A DNA stretch of 64,000 bases from Ensifer sp. LCM 4579 (lineage in GTDB: Bacteria; Pseudomonadota; Alphaproteobacteria; Rhizobiales; Rhizobiaceae). A model generated the notes under the pieces. That model had not been told where the DNA came from. It ran no database searches and was given only the letters and a program-made list of their open reading frames with translations. The position numbers and the translations under genes were made by a program. The stretch spans positions 124,001 to 188,000 of the forward strand of contig NZ_MDDV01000024.1 of assembly GCF_001854885.1 (NCBI RefSeq), given 5' to 3'. Shown here piece by piece: positions 26,018 through 35,099 of the stretch (position 1 is its first letter; every line of letters starts with the position of its first letter).

Positions 26018-27315
26018 GGGGCCTCCAGCCGGTCGATGAGGTGCATGAAGGACCCCGCGACGTTGTTTCGGCGCAGGCCCGCTTTTCCGAGGTCCTCCCC
26101 GGCCGCGTCCGTCACCGAGAAGAGCGGTTCGGCCGTCCCTTCCGAAACGATGGTCGCATAATGGAATTCGTGTGCCGTCATGGGGCAGTCGAAAAAAGTG
26201 GTGTCGACGGGATGGAGACGGCGATAGCCGAGATGCCGCTTGCGCTCGGCAAAACTGGTGACGAGCGGCAGCAGGCCCAGCATTTCGTGTCGGCGGCCGT
26301 CGGCGGCAACAAGCCCTTCCCCGAGCGCCATGTAGCCGCCGCATTCGCCGAAAACGCGTACGCGCCGCCCCGCCGCAGCACGCATGCCGTTGCGGAAGGT
26401 AGTTGCGCCGGCGAGCCGTTCCGAATGCAGTTCCGGATAGCCGCCGGGAAGATAGATCGCGTCCGCAGCGCCGTCCGGCGCCTCGTCTGCGAGCGGCGAG
26501 AAGAAGGAAAGTTCGGCGCCCTGCCCGCGCCAGCCGGCAATGAGATGCTCGTAAACGAAGGCGAAGGCCACATCGCGGGCAATGGCGATCCGCTGGCCGA
26601 GCGGCCTGAGCGCGGCGGGTTCGGTTCTTTTCTGCGAGGTGAGCGGCAGGGCGGCGGCGATAAGGGCATCGAGATCGCAATCGGCCTCGATTGTGGCGGC
26701 AGCATGGTCGATGAAGGTTTCGAGCGTGCCGTGCTCCCCCGCCTGGACGAGACCGAGGTGACGTTCGGGCAGCCTGAGCGCCGCATCCTGGCGGATGACG
26801 CCGAAGATCGGCACCGAAATGCGGCCGAGCGCATCGCGCAGCATTGCCTCGTGGCGGTCGCTGCCGACCCGGTTCAGGATGACGCCCGCAACGCTGACAT
26901 CGTCGCGATGGCCCGCATAGCCGCGCACCAGCGCCGCAACCGAATGGGACAGACGGGCGCAATCGACGACGAGAACCACCGCAAGCCCGAGCGTGGCCGC
27001 GAGATCGGCCGGGGTTCCGCTGCCGTCGGCGGCGCCGTCATAGAGCCCCATCATTGCCTCGACGATGAGCGTGCAACCATCGGCCGAGGCCCGCCCCGCA
27101 TTGGCGAGAAGCAGATCCGGCCGCATCGCCCAGGGATCGTAGTTGAGGCAAGGCTTGCCGCTCGCCGCCGCATGGAAGGCCGGATCGATGTAATCCGGCC
27201 CGGCCTTGCCGGGCGAAATCGAATGTCCCCGCCGCTTGAGCGCCCGCATCAGGCCGAGCGTCACCGTCGTCTTGCCCGAACCGGAGCTCGGAGCAGCAAT
27301 CATCAGGCCGCTCAT
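26014..27315 (-). CDS. cobB: Hydrogenobyrinic acid a,c-diamide synthase (glutamine-hydrolysing)
   Basis: Amidates the a and c carboxylates of hydrogenobyrinic acid in the aerobic B12 route. Its 433 residues start MSGLMIAAPSSGSGKTTVTL with a P-loop. The N-terminal synthetase domain has ISPGKAGPDYIDPAFH. The C-terminal class I glutaminase has the nucleophile Cys in VFGECGGYMALGEG near residue 330 and a terminal AHEFHYAT. It overlaps cobA by 4 bp (start 27315, cobA stop 27312) and cobC by 4 bp, so translation is coupled. Confidence 0.95.
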   Translation of the reverse strand: MSGLMIAAPSSGSGKTTVTLGLMRALKRRGHSISPGKAGPDYIDPAFHAAASGKPCLNYDPWAMRPDLLLANAGRASADGCTLIVEAMMGLYDGAADGSGTPADLAATLGLAVVLVVDCARLSHSVAALVRGYAGHRDDVSVAGVILNRVGSDRHEAMLRDALGRISVPIFGVIRQDAALRLPERHLGLVQAGEHGTLETFIDHAAATIEADCDLDALIAAALPLTSQKRTEPAALRPLGQRIAIARDVAFAFVYEHLIAGWRGQGAELSFFSPLADEAPDGAADAIYLPGGYPELHSERLAGATTFRNGMRAAAGRRVRVFGECGGYMALGEGLVAADGRRHEMLGLLPLVTSFAERKRHLGYRRLHPVDTTFFDCPMTAHEFHYATIVSEGTAEPLFSVTDAAGEDLGKAGLRRNNVAGSFMHLIDRLEAP

Positions 27316-28151
27316 GCCGGGTTCCGGGAGCGATCCGCCAACGGATCGGTTACAAGTTTGCGGCCATCGAGCGCACCCCTCCAGTCGAGCGACGGGCGCA
27401 GTCGCACGACCTCGCCGACGACGACGATCGCCGGCGGCTCGAGACCGGAAGCCGCGACATCGGCCTCGGCGCGCGACAGCGTGGTTTCGAGCACCTCCTG
27501 GTCCGCCGTCGCCGCATTGCAGACGAAGGCGACCGGCTCGTCCGGCGCCCGGCCGGCGGCGATGAGGTTCGCGGCAATCTGGCCGATATGCTTCATCGCC
27601 ATATACATGACGATGACCGGTGAGCCTTTGGCGATGCCTTCCCAATTGATCCGGTCCGGCACGACGCCGGAGGAATCGTGGCCCGTGAGGAAAGTGACCG
27701 CATGGTTCACTTCCCTGTGGGTCACGGGGATGCCCGCATAGGCGAGGCCGCCAATGCCCGCCGTGATACCCGGCACGATGCGGAACGGAATGCCATGCTC
27801 GACCAGCGTCAGGGCTTCTTCGCCGCCCCGCCCGAAGACGAAGGGGTCGCCACCCTTCAATCGCAGCACCCGCAGCCCCGACCGGGCCAGCTCCACGAGC
27901 CGCAGCGAGATGTCGCGCTGCTTCGGCGAAGGCTTGCCGCCGCGCTTGCCCGCGAATTCGAGCGTTGCGCCGGGTTTGGCAAGCTTCAGGCACTCGCCAT
28001 TGACCAGCGCGTCGTGGACGATGACATCCGCCTGGCGCAGCGCATTGGCGGCATGAAGCGTCAGGAGACCGGGATCGCCCGGCCCCGCCCCGACCAGCCA
28101 GACGGTTCCCGGGTCGAGTTGAGGCAGGCCGGCGAAAAAGGTTTCCGTCAT
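27312..28151 (-). CDS. cobA: Uroporphyrinogen-III C-methyltransferase
   Basis: SAM-dependent SUMT of 279 residues that makes precorrin-2 from uroporphyrinogen III, the branch point into B12. Motifs: VWLVGAGPGDPGLLTLHAAN at the N-terminus, RLKGGDPFVFGRGGEEA near residue 100, and GIPVTHREVNHAVTFLTGH. The single-domain length shows that it is not a CysG/HemD fusion. It is followed by cobB-cobC-cobD. A REP-type repeat separates it from cobE upstream. Confidence 0.95.
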   Translation of the reverse strand: MTETFFAGLPQLDPGTVWLVGAGPGDPGLLTLHAANALRQADVIVHDALVNGECLKLAKPGATLEFAGKRGGKPSPKQRDISLRLVELARSGLRVLRLKGGDPFVFGRGGEEALTLVEHGIPFRIVPGITAGIGGLAYAGIPVTHREVNHAVTFLTGHDSSGVVPDRINWEGIAKGSPVIVMYMAMKHIGQIAANLIAAGRAPDEPVAFVCNAATADQEVLETTLSRAEADVAASGLEPPAIVVVGEVVRLRPSLDWRGALDGRKLVTDPLADRSRNPA

Positions 28152-28181
28152 CGTGTCTCACTCCCGACCGAACGAAGATTA

Positions 28182-28393
28182 CCCCCTCTGGCCTGCCCGT
28201 CCTCCGCAACTGCAGCGCAGCTGCTGCGGAGGGTGGACCGGCCATCTCCCACACAAGGGGGAGAACACCTGTGGCACGCCTGGCGCCCCTGACGGGAGAT
28301 TATGCATATCGAAGCATTTCTTTTGAGGCGATCGGTTAACCGCGAGTCGATCTCCCCCCCTGTGGGGGAGATGGCCGGTAGGCCAGAGGGGGG
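28182..28393. repeat. REP-type palindromic doublet between cobE and cobA
   Basis: Left unit CCCCCTCTGGCCTGCC, interrupted by a long palindrome (GTCCTCCGCAACTGCAGCGC and its partner arm GCTGCTGCGGAGGGTGGAC), then GGCCATCTCCCACACAAGGG. The right unit, inverted, ends near 28393. The interrupted left unit is nearly identical to 45200-45270. It occupies most of the cobE-cobA gap. Confidence 0.8.
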
Positions 28394-28407
28394 TGACCTC
28401 GTCGCCA

Positions 28408-28851
28408 TCATTCCGCTCCCCTCTGCCCGCAGGCGACGCCATTGGAAACCACACCCGCTATCGCCGCCGTTGCGCGCGCCGAGCGGATCTTCGGCACGAT
28501 CAGCACCGCATTCGGCCCGGCACCGGCGAGAGCGGCCCCTTCCGCCACGCCATGACAGCCGGTATGGGCGAAGACGATCTCAGACGGATTTTTCAACCGG
28601 TCCGCCTCCGCCTCGAGCGTCGCCGCATCGAAAAAGCGAATCGGCACGGCAAAGTGCTGTGCGACGGCGTGAATGGCCAGCTCCTCCGAACGCGCATCGA
28701 GAGATGCGATGAGAGCGAGATCACTCCCGCTGGCTCCGGCATCCGCAAGCGCCTGCTCGGCCAGTCCGATCACTTCCTCCGGCGCGGTTCGGCGTTCGCA
28801 GCCGAGGCCGAGAACGAGTTTGGTGACGGCTGATCCCTCGGCCAAAGGCAT
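28408..28851 (-). CDS. cobE: CobE/CbiG C-terminal-domain protein
   Basis: Protein of about 147 residues matching the CobE/GbiG_C fold: KLVLGLGCERRTAPEEVIGL, LALIASLDARSEELAIHAVA, FAHTGCHGVAEGAAL and IVPKIRSARATAAIA. CobE is needed for cobalamin synthesis in 'P. denitrificans' but its reaction was long undefined; the CbiG relatedness suggests acetaldehyde extrusion or ring-contraction-related chemistry. The start is uncertain: ATG 28851, or GTG for VTKLVL slightly downstream. The ~430 bp between this gene and the divergent exporter hold no riboswitch motif that I can recognise. Confidence 0.85.
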   Translation of the reverse strand: MPLAEGSAVTKLVLGLGCERRTAPEEVIGLAEQALADAGASGSDLALIASLDARSEELAIHAVAQHFAVPIRFFDAATLEAEADRLKNPSEIVFAHTGCHGVAEGAALAGAGPNAVLIVPKIRSARATAAIAGVVSNGVACGQRGAE

Positions 28852-29280
28852 GCGGTGCGGCTCCCTGCAGCGCGGCCTCTCCGGCACGCAAGCTGAAATT
28901 CGGTTGAATCTGCACGGGGATTTCGTTTTCCAGAGCCCAGCGCAGCGGTCGGCGTTCCATACGAAGCGCCGGCCGGGAGATGGGACCCCACACCGGTCTG
29001 GACAGCACCGGATAGGGCCCCCTGCATGGGTCGGCCGCACCGGACGCTCTTTCAGTCCGCCTCCGCGGACGCCGTCGCACGATCGCTATATCTATCCGAA
29101 GGCCGTCCGGGCGGTCAAACCGGATTGCGCCATCGCCACGTCGTAATCGGTGCAGCTATGAGTCACTCGCGGCGCCGGTGCGGAATACCCCTCGCACCGC
29201 TGCCGACAATTCTTTGCTTTTGGACGCCGCATCTGACACAAGGCGAAGACAATTTCCCTGCCATTCCCTTCGAGCCTTCC

Positions 29281-30066
29281 GTGACCGACCTCGCCTTCCA
29301 TCTCCTCATCTTTCTGTTCGCGGCGGCCTTTATCGCCGGGTTCATCGACTCGATTGCCGGCGGCGGCGGCATGGTCACGATTCCGGCCATGCTGATCGCA
29401 GGCATTCCGCCGCTGGAAACGCTCGGCACCAACAAGCTGCAATCCCTCTTCGGCTCGGGCTCGGCTAGCCTCGCCTATGCCCGGCACGGGCATGTGAGCC
29501 TGAAGGAGCAATTGCCGATGGCGCTGATGTCGGCGCTGGGTTCGGTCCTCGGCGCCCTCCTCGCGACCATCGTACCGGCCGACGCGCTCAAGGGCGTGCT
29601 GCCGTTCCTCCTGATCGCGATCGCCATCTATTTCGGCCTGAAACCGAATGTCGGCGATATCGAGAGGCATCGCCGCATCTCGGCATTCCTCTTCACCCTC
29701 ACCTTCGTGCCGCTGATCGGCTTCTACGACGGCGTCTTCGGGCCCGGCACCGGTTCCTTCTTCATGCTGGGCTTCGTCTCGCTCGCAGGCTACGGCATCC
29801 TCAAGGCGACGGCGCATACGAAGTTCCTGAACTTCGGCTCCAATCTCGGCGCCTTCATCGTCTTCGTGCTCCACGGCGTCGTGCTGTGGAAGGTCGGACT
29901 GGTGATGGGCGTCGGCCAGTTCCTCGGCGCGCAGGTCGGCTCGCGCTATGCCATGGCCAAGGGCGCGAAGATCATCAAGCCGTTGCTCGTCATCGTCTCG
30001 ATTGCGCTCGCGATCCGCCTGCTTGCCGACCCTGGGCACCCGCTGAGGATCTGGCTCGGGCTGTGA
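29281..30066 (+). CDS. TauE/SafE (TSUP) family membrane exporter
   Basis: Predicted permease of 261 residues with 7-8 membrane spans. It begins with GTG (TDLAFHLLIFLFAAAFIAGF). The first TSUP repeat is GFIDSIAGGGGMVTIPAML followed by GTNKLQSLFGSGSAS. The second is GFYDGVFGPGTGSFFMLGFV followed by THTKFLNFGSNLGAF-type residues. TSUP proteins move sulfite, sulfonates or related anions, and some are proposed cobalt or B12-precursor transporters. The position between cobE and cobO is suggestive but not proof. Confidence 0.88.
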   Translation: MTDLAFHLLIFLFAAAFIAGFIDSIAGGGGMVTIPAMLIAGIPPLETLGTNKLQSLFGSGSASLAYARHGHVSLKEQLPMALMSALGSVLGALLATIVPADALKGVLPFLLIAIAIYFGLKPNVGDIERHRRISAFLFTLTFVPLIGFYDGVFGPGTGSFFMLGFVSLAGYGILKATAHTKFLNFGSNLGAFIVFVLHGVVLWKVGLVMGVGQFLGAQVGSRYAMAKGAKIIKPLLVIVSIALAIRLLADPGHPLRIWLGL

Positions 30067-30092
30067 GCGAAGGCGAACGGTACCGCGACGCC

Positions 30093-30197
30093 CAGCGCAT
30101 CGGCCCGAAAATCGTACCCGATTTTAGGAAAGCTCGATGCGCAGATTCAAAGAGTTACAGCGACCTTTGCGCGTCCGAAAAGACGCGCGGCGCTGTA
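30093..30197 (-). repeat. RIME-like intergenic mosaic repeat
   Basis: About 105 bp between the convergent exporter and cobO genes. It shares GCGCATCGGC, AAAATCGTAC, CGATTTT, GGAAAGCTCG, ACAGCGACCT and the GCGCGTC/GACGCGC hairpin with 23885-23976, and its hairpin half with 42636-42738. It may act as a bidirectional terminator. Confidence 0.75.
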
Positions 30198-30222
30198 AAA
30201 TCCGTGACGCCATCGCCCCCGA

Positions 30223-30861
30223 TCAGAATTCGACGCCCTTCTGCGCCTTGATGCCGGCGCGGAAGGGATGCTTGATCAGTTCCATTTCCGTCACGAGATC
30301 GGCGAACTCGATCAGGTCTTCCTTGGCATTGCGGCCGGTCAGGACCACATGGGTCATGGGCGGCTTTTCCTCCTTCAGGAAGCGGATCACCTCGGCGACG
30401 TCGATATAATCGTAGCGAAGCGCGATGTTGATCTCGTCGAGCAGCACCATGGAATTGCGTTCATCGCGGATCAGTTCCTTGGCCTTTTCCCAGGCTTTCT
30501 CCGCCATGGCCACGTCGCGGGCGCGGTCCTGTGTTTCCCAGGTGAAGCCCTCGCCGAGCGTGTAAAACTGGCAGAGATCGCCGAAATGCTTCTCGATCAG
30601 GTCGCGCTCGCCGGTCTGCATCGCGCCCTTGATGAACTGCACGACCGCCGAGGGCATGCCGTGGGCGATGTGGCGGAAGATCATGCCGAAGCCGGCGGTC
30701 GACTTGCCCTTGCCCTTGCCGGTATGGACGATGACCAGACCCTTCTCGTCCGTCTTCGTCGCCATGATTTTCTCGCGCGCGGTCTTCTTCTTCGCCATTT
30801 TCATGGCGTGGCGGGCGTCGTCCTTCTCTGCCGTCGGCTCGTTGACCGTCTCTTCGCTCAT
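30223..30861 (-). CDS. cobO: Cob(I)yrinic acid a,c-diamide adenosyltransferase CobO (CobA/BtuR type)
   Basis: ATP-dependent corrinoid adenosyltransferase of 212 residues. The P-loop is GLVIVHTGKGKGKSTAGFG near residue 45, followed by AVVQFIKGAMQTGERDL and VLLDEINIALRYDYID, all signatures of the BtuR/CobO family, and VVLTGRNAKEDLIEFADLVT. The start MSEETVNEP at 30861 lies 4 bp after the cobN stop. It is last in the riboswitch-controlled cobP-cobW-cobN-cobO unit. Confidence 0.95.
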   Translation of the reverse strand: MSEETVNEPTAEKDDARHAMKMAKKKTAREKIMATKTDEKGLVIVHTGKGKGKSTAGFGMIFRHIAHGMPSAVVQFIKGAMQTGERDLIEKHFGDLCQFYTLGEGFTWETQDRARDVAMAEKAWEKAKELIRDERNSMVLLDEINIALRYDYIDVAEVIRFLKEEKPPMTHVVLTGRNAKEDLIEFADLVTEMELIKHPFRAGIKAQKGVEF

Positions 30862-30865
30862 CGTC

Positions 30866-33800
30866 TCACTCCCTGTTGTTTCCGGCATTGCCGATGCGCG
30901 CGGCAAGTCCGCTCAGTTCAAATCGTGCGGAATTCGAGCGCGGGCCCCACAGCCCCCGCTCGATCGCCTCCAGAAGCCGCTCCGCCATTTCGGCAAGAGC
31001 GGCCGGGTTCTTCTCGCGGAGGAATGCGAGCACTTTCTCATCGGCAATATAGGCGCGGTAGGCGGCGTCGAAGTGGTGGTCGCGCACCGCCCCGGTCGTC
31101 GCGGCAAAGGCGAACATGTAATCGACCGTCGCGGCCATCTCGAAGGCGCCCTTGTAGCCGTGGCGCATCACGCCGTCGATCCATTTCGGATTGACGACGC
31201 GGGCGCGCACCACCCGGCCGATCTCCTCCTCGAGCGAGCGGATCACCGGCTTTTCCGGACGCGAATGGTCGTTGTGGTAGATCGCAGGGCGCGCGCCGCC
31301 CAAATGCTCGGCGGCGGCGCTCATGCCCCCTTCAAACTGGTAGTAGTCGTCGCTGTCGAGCAGATCGTGCTCGCGATTGTCCTGGTTCTGGACGACCGCC
31401 TCGATCGAGCGCAGCCGTTCTTCGAAAAGGCCTCGCTCCGCCTTGCCGTCCTCGCCGGCGCCATAGGCATATCCGCCCCAGGTCAGATAGGCCTCGGCGA
31501 GATCGCCGCGGTCCTCCCAGCCCTTCTCGTCGATCAGCGCCTGCAGGCCCGCCCCGTAAGCGCCGGGTTTCGCGCCGAAGACGCGGTAGGACGCCCGCCG
31601 CGCCGCCTCCTTGGCGTCGATGCCCGCGTCTTCGAGACGCCGGGCCTCCGCGCGCATGCGGGCGGCGATCATGTTGTCGGCATCGTCCTCGTCGAGCGCG
31701 CCGATCGCGCGAATCGCCTTGTCGAAAAGTGCGATCTGATCCGGAAAGGCGTCGCGGAAGAAGCCGGAGATGCGCAGGGTGACGTCGACGCGCGGACGGC
31801 CGAGCACGGCGAGCGGCACGATCTCGTAGCCGGTCACCCGCCGCGAGGCCATGTCCCAGAGAGGCTTGGCGCCGATCAGCGCCAGCGCCTGGGCGATGTC
31901 GTCGCCGCCGGTGCGCATGTTGGACGTGCCCCAGGCGGTGAGCCCGAAGGAAGTCGGCCACTCGCCGTGGTCCTGCAGGTAACGGCGGATCAACAGCTCG
32001 GCCGATTTCCTGCCGAGCTCATAGGCCGCTGGCGTCGGCACGGCGCGGCTGTCGACGGAATAGAAATTGCGGCCTGTCGGCAGCACGTCGGGGCGTCCGC
32101 GCGTCGGCGCGCCGGAGGGACCGGGCGGCACGAAACGGCCGTCGAGACCGGTGAGCAGGCCGTTGATCTCGGCCGCACCCGAGCCCTCGATCGAGGGCTT
32201 CAGGCGGGTCTCGATCTCGTGGAGCACGGCGCGCGTATTGGTCCAGCTGTCTGGGCAGATCAACGCGCCGGACACGAGCTCGGTCGCAAGCAGTTCAATG
32301 CGCTCGACCGTATCGCCGGCGGTGCGCCAGGGGGCTTCCGAGAGCGTGGCGAGAAGTTCGGGCCTTGGACCGGTCCACGGGGCGGATAGGACGCAGTCGA
32401 GGGGGTCGAAGGCGGGCGTGCGGTGCGAAGCACCCCCCTCTGCCCTGCCGGGCATCTCCTCCACAAGGGGGGAGATCGGCAAGTGGACACGACCTGCCTC
32501 CCAATCCCCGCTGGAACTTGCGGCACCGCCGACGCCCCCCGAGCCTGCCTCCAACTCGACGGCTGTTGTGGGGGAAGCGCTCGCATCCCTGATCTCCCCC
32601 CTTGCGGGGGAGATGCCCGGCAGGGCAGAGGGGGGTACAGCCGCACGCCCCAGCTCCAAATCCACCGCAATCGCCCGCTGCAGGCTCTGGTCCCCGCCCT
32701 CGCCCAAAGCGCGCGGCACGCGCGCCAGTGCGACCGTGAGATCGGTAAGCAGCCGCCCCTCCGGCGCCACGCCGAATATGTGCAGCCCGTCGCGGATCTG
32801 CATTTCCTTGAGGTCGCAGAGATAGGCGTCGAGCTTCTCCAGTGCCGCCTCGTCGCTGTCGCCCTTGCCGATGCCGGCATCATGATCGAGGCCGATGTCG
32901 CGCACGAGGTCGAGGATCTGGCGGCTGAGCAGACGCAGGCGGCGCGGATCGCCGCCGGCCGCCTCGTAATATTCGTCGACCAGCGCCTCCAAGTCCTTGA
33001 GCGGACCATAGGATTCCGCCCGCGTCAGCGGCGGCGTCAGGTGGTCGATGATGACGGCGCTCGTGCGGCGCTTGGCCTGCGTGCCCTCGCCGGGATCGTT
33101 GACGATGAAGGGATAGAGATGCGGCGTCGGCCCGAAGACCGCCTCGGGGTAGCACGCCTCCGACAGCGCCAGCGCCTTGCCGGGCAGCCATTCGAGATTG
33201 CCGTGCTTTCCCATGTGAACAATCGCATCGGCACCGAAGACCTGGCGCAGATAGGCGTAGAAGGCGAGATAGCCATGCGGCGGCACGAGGTCCGGCGCGT
33301 GATAGGTCTCCTTCGGATCGATATTGTAGCCGCGCGCCGGCTGTATCCCGACGAGCACTTCGCCGAAACGGGCGAGCGGCAGCGCGAAGACACCATCGAG
33401 GAAGAAGGGATCAGCCTCGGGCTCGCCCCAACGCTCCACCACCTCCTCTTGAATCTTTTTTGGAAGAGACGCGAAGAAGTCGCTGTATCGATTCAGGGAA
33501 ATGCTTTCGCGGATCTCCCGGTCGCGGCTCGCGGCATTGGTCGGCCCGGCCATCAGGAAACGCATCAGCGCATCGCTGTCCGCAGGCAGATCGCCGACCG
33601 GATAGCCTGCCGCCGCCATCGCTTTCAGCACTTCGATCGTGCCGGACGGCGTGTCGAGGCCGACGCCGTTGCCGAGACGGCCGTCGCGGTTCGGGTAATT
33701 GGCCATGACGATGGCAATCCGACGCGCACCGGGCTCGGTGCCTCTGAGCTTCGCCCAATTGGCGGCGAGACGGGCGGAAAATTGCACGCGATCGTCAAGC

Positions 33801-35080
33801 GGCTCATGACCGACGATATTGGCCTCCACCAGTGGGTCGTAGACCGAGGCCGCCTTGAAGGAGACGGCGCGGGACAGGATGCGCCCGTCCACTTCCGGCA
33901 GCGCGACATTCATGCCGAGATCGCGCGCCATCAGCCCCTGCGGCGAGGCTTCCCAGGCCGCACGCGACGAGCCGGAGAAGATCACCTGCAAGACCGGCGC
34001 CCCGGTCGATTCGAGCACCGTCGGCCTGCGGTCGGCACCCGGCGCCGAGACGGCAAAGCCGGTCGCGTTCATCACCACGTCAGGGGCAGCTTCCGCAAAG
34101 ATCGCCTGGAGCGTGCCGATCGAGACCGCATCCTTGAGGCTGGAAACGAAGACCGGCAGTGGCCGCATCCCTTCAGCCGCCAGTGCCTCGATCAAGGCTT
34201 CGACGGGCTTGGTTTCGCCGCTTTGAACCAGGGCGCGGTAGAAGCAGATGGCGACAGTGGGTTCGGGTCCCGTCTTCTCCTCTGTCGGGCTCTGCGGGTC
34301 TGCACCCCCCTCTGCCCTGCCGGGCATCTCCCCCACAAGGGGGGAGATCAGGGATGCAAGCGTCTTGCCCTCAGAGATCGCCGGGTTCGAGATATGGCCT
34401 GCCGTCCACGGACCTAGGGGCGTGAGCGGTGGCCGCATGCCAATCTCCCCCCTGGTGGGGGAGATGCCCGGCAGGGCAGAGGGGGGTGAACCTCCACCCG
34501 CTAAGCGCCTCCATTCCCCAACCCCAACAACACCCGCCCCCGGCCACCAGATGCCGGCCTTGAGCAAGGGCCGCGCCGGTTCCGGCCTCTCGCCGCCATC
34601 GATCAGCGCCTCGGCATAGTCCAGGAACAGGCGGGCATTGTCGGCGCCGCCTTCGGTGAAATAGGCCCAGAGACGCTCACGGTCCTCCGGCGAGACCGTC
34701 GAAAACGGCTCGAGGCCAGCGTCGGGCTTGTCGTCGCCGGGCACCACGGCAATCTGGAACCTGTTCGCAACCGCCGCTGCGTGCAGCGCCTCCAGCACGT
34801 AGCGGAAATAGCTGGCGCCGCCGAGCGGGCGCACGACGATCAGCTTGGCATGGCGCGCCGTTCGCTCGACATAGGTGTCGACCGACATCGGATGCATCAG
34901 GTTCATCAGGCTGGCGATGCGCAGGCTCCTCGCTCCGACGCGCCCGCGATGGGCGGCGGCGATCGAGGCAATTTCCGTATCGGCGGCCGAGAGGAACAGG
35001 ATATCGGCCGGGCTCTGACCGAGATCGATCGCCTCATTGCCGTCGGCAATCGTGCCTTTCTGGGCTAGGAGGAGATGCAT
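30866..35080 (-). CDS. cobN: Cobaltochelatase subunit CobN carrying two in-frame repeat insertions
   Basis: Large porphyrin/corrin-binding subunit of the aerobic cobaltochelatase, working with CobS and CobT to insert cobalt into hydrogenobyrinic acid diamide. The start is MHLLLAQKGTIADGNEAIDL with GGAG nine bases upstream. The product is 1404 residues, while the known CobN is about 1275 (from memory). The excess is two REP-type doublets at 34304-34486 (residues ~198-259) and 32433-32636 (~815-882), 61 and 68 codons, both in frame. They read as low-complexity linkers (ALPGISPTRGEI, GEMPGRAEGG). The rest is collinear with the family: MGKHGNLEWLPGKALALS, AWGTSNMRTGGDDIAQALAL and YYQFEGGMSAAAEHLGG. 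Function is probably retained, since no stop or frameshift is seen. Confidence 0.95.
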   Translation of the reverse strand: MHLLLAQKGTIADGNEAIDLGQSPADILFLSAADTEIASIAAAHRGRVGARSLRIASLMNLMHPMSVDTYVERTARHAKLIVVRPLGGASYFRYVLEALHAAAVANRFQIAVVPGDDKPDAGLEPFSTVSPEDRERLWAYFTEGGADNARLFLDYAEALIDGGERPEPARPLLKAGIWWPGAGVVGVGEWRRLAGGGSPPSALPGISPTRGEIGMRPPLTPLGPWTAGHISNPAISEGKTLASLISPLVGEMPGRAEGGADPQSPTEEKTGPEPTVAICFYRALVQSGETKPVEALIEALAAEGMRPLPVFVSSLKDAVSIGTLQAIFAEAAPDVVMNATGFAVSAPGADRRPTVLESTGAPVLQVIFSGSSRAAWEASPQGLMARDLGMNVALPEVDGRILSRAVSFKAASVYDPLVEANIVGHEPLDDRVQFSARLAANWAKLRGTEPGARRIAIVMANYPNRDGRLGNGVGLDTPSGTIEVLKAMAAAGYPVGDLPADSDALMRFLMAGPTNAASRDREIRESISLNRYSDFFASLPKKIQEEVVERWGEPEADPFFLDGVFALPLARFGEVLVGIQPARGYNIDPKETYHAPDLVPPHGYLAFYAYLRQVFGADAIVHMGKHGNLEWLPGKALALSEACYPEAVFGPTPHLYPFIVNDPGEGTQAKRRTSAVIIDHLTPPLTRAESYGPLKDLEALVDEYYEAAGGDPRRLRLLSRQILDLVRDIGLDHDAGIGKGDSDEAALEKLDAYLCDLKEMQIRDGLHIFGVAPEGRLLTDLTVALARVPRALGEGGDQSLQRAIAVDLELGRAAVPPSALPGISPARGEIRDASASPTTAVELEAGSGGVGGAASSSGDWEAGRVHLPISPLVEEMPGRAEGGASHRTPAFDPLDCVLSAPWTGPRPELLATLSEAPWRTAGDTVERIELLATELVSGALICPDSWTNTRAVLHEIETRLKPSIEGSGAAEINGLLTGLDGRFVPPGPSGAPTRGRPDVLPTGRNFYSVDSRAVPTPAAYELGRKSAELLIRRYLQDHGEWPTSFGLTAWGTSNMRTGGDDIAQALALIGAKPLWDMASRRVTGYEIVPLAVLGRPRVDVTLRISGFFRDAFPDQIALFDKAIRAIGALDEDDADNMIAARMRAEARRLEDAGIDAKEAARRASYRVFGAKPGAYGAGLQALIDEKGWEDRGDLAEAYLTWGGYAYGAGEDGKAERGLFEERLRSIEAVVQNQDNREHDLLDSDDYYQFEGGMSAAAEHLGGARPAIYHNDHSRPEKPVIRSLEEEIGRVVRARVVNPKWIDGVMRHGYKGAFEMAATVDYMFAFAATTGAVRDHHFDAAYRAYIADEKVLAFLREKNPAALAEMAERLLEAIERGLWGPRSNSARFELSGLAARIGNAGNNRE
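32433..32636. mobile_element. REP-type palindromic doublet inserted in frame in cobN (copy B)
   Basis: Two inverted GC-rich units (CCCCCTCTGCCCTGCCGGGC ... and its reverse complement ending GGCAGGGCAGAGGGGGG) flank about 110 bp of unique sequence. The length is 204 bp, a multiple of three. It interrupts CobN between AIAVDLELGRA and the conserved FDPLDCVLSAPW. Confidence 0.88.
34304..34486. mobile_element. REP-type palindromic doublet inserted in frame in cobN (copy A)
   Basis: Same element family, 183 bp (61 codons), with about 91 bp between the inverted units. It interrupts CobN between GIWWPGAGVVGVGEWRR and the conserved VAICFYRALVQSGE. Confidence 0.88.
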
Positions 35081-35099
35081 GGCGGCTCCATGCAAAAGG

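Noticed and set aside
26041..27741. 566-codon plus-strand frame opposite cobB/cobA
   Set aside because: Shadow of conserved cob genes; no ribosome site or domain.
28852..29280. A second B12 riboswitch upstream of cobE
   Set aside because: No AGCCAGGAGACCTGCC-like B12 box or GCCACTG element is found on either strand; nothing recognisable lies in this gap.
30629..34417. Long plus-strand frames opposite cobN
   Set aside because: Composition is that of a GC-rich shadow, while the minus strand encodes CobN throughout.
30866..35080. cobN as a pseudogene because of the repeat insertions
   Set aside because: Both insertions are multiples of three, contain no stop, and all conserved CobN blocks are in one frame.
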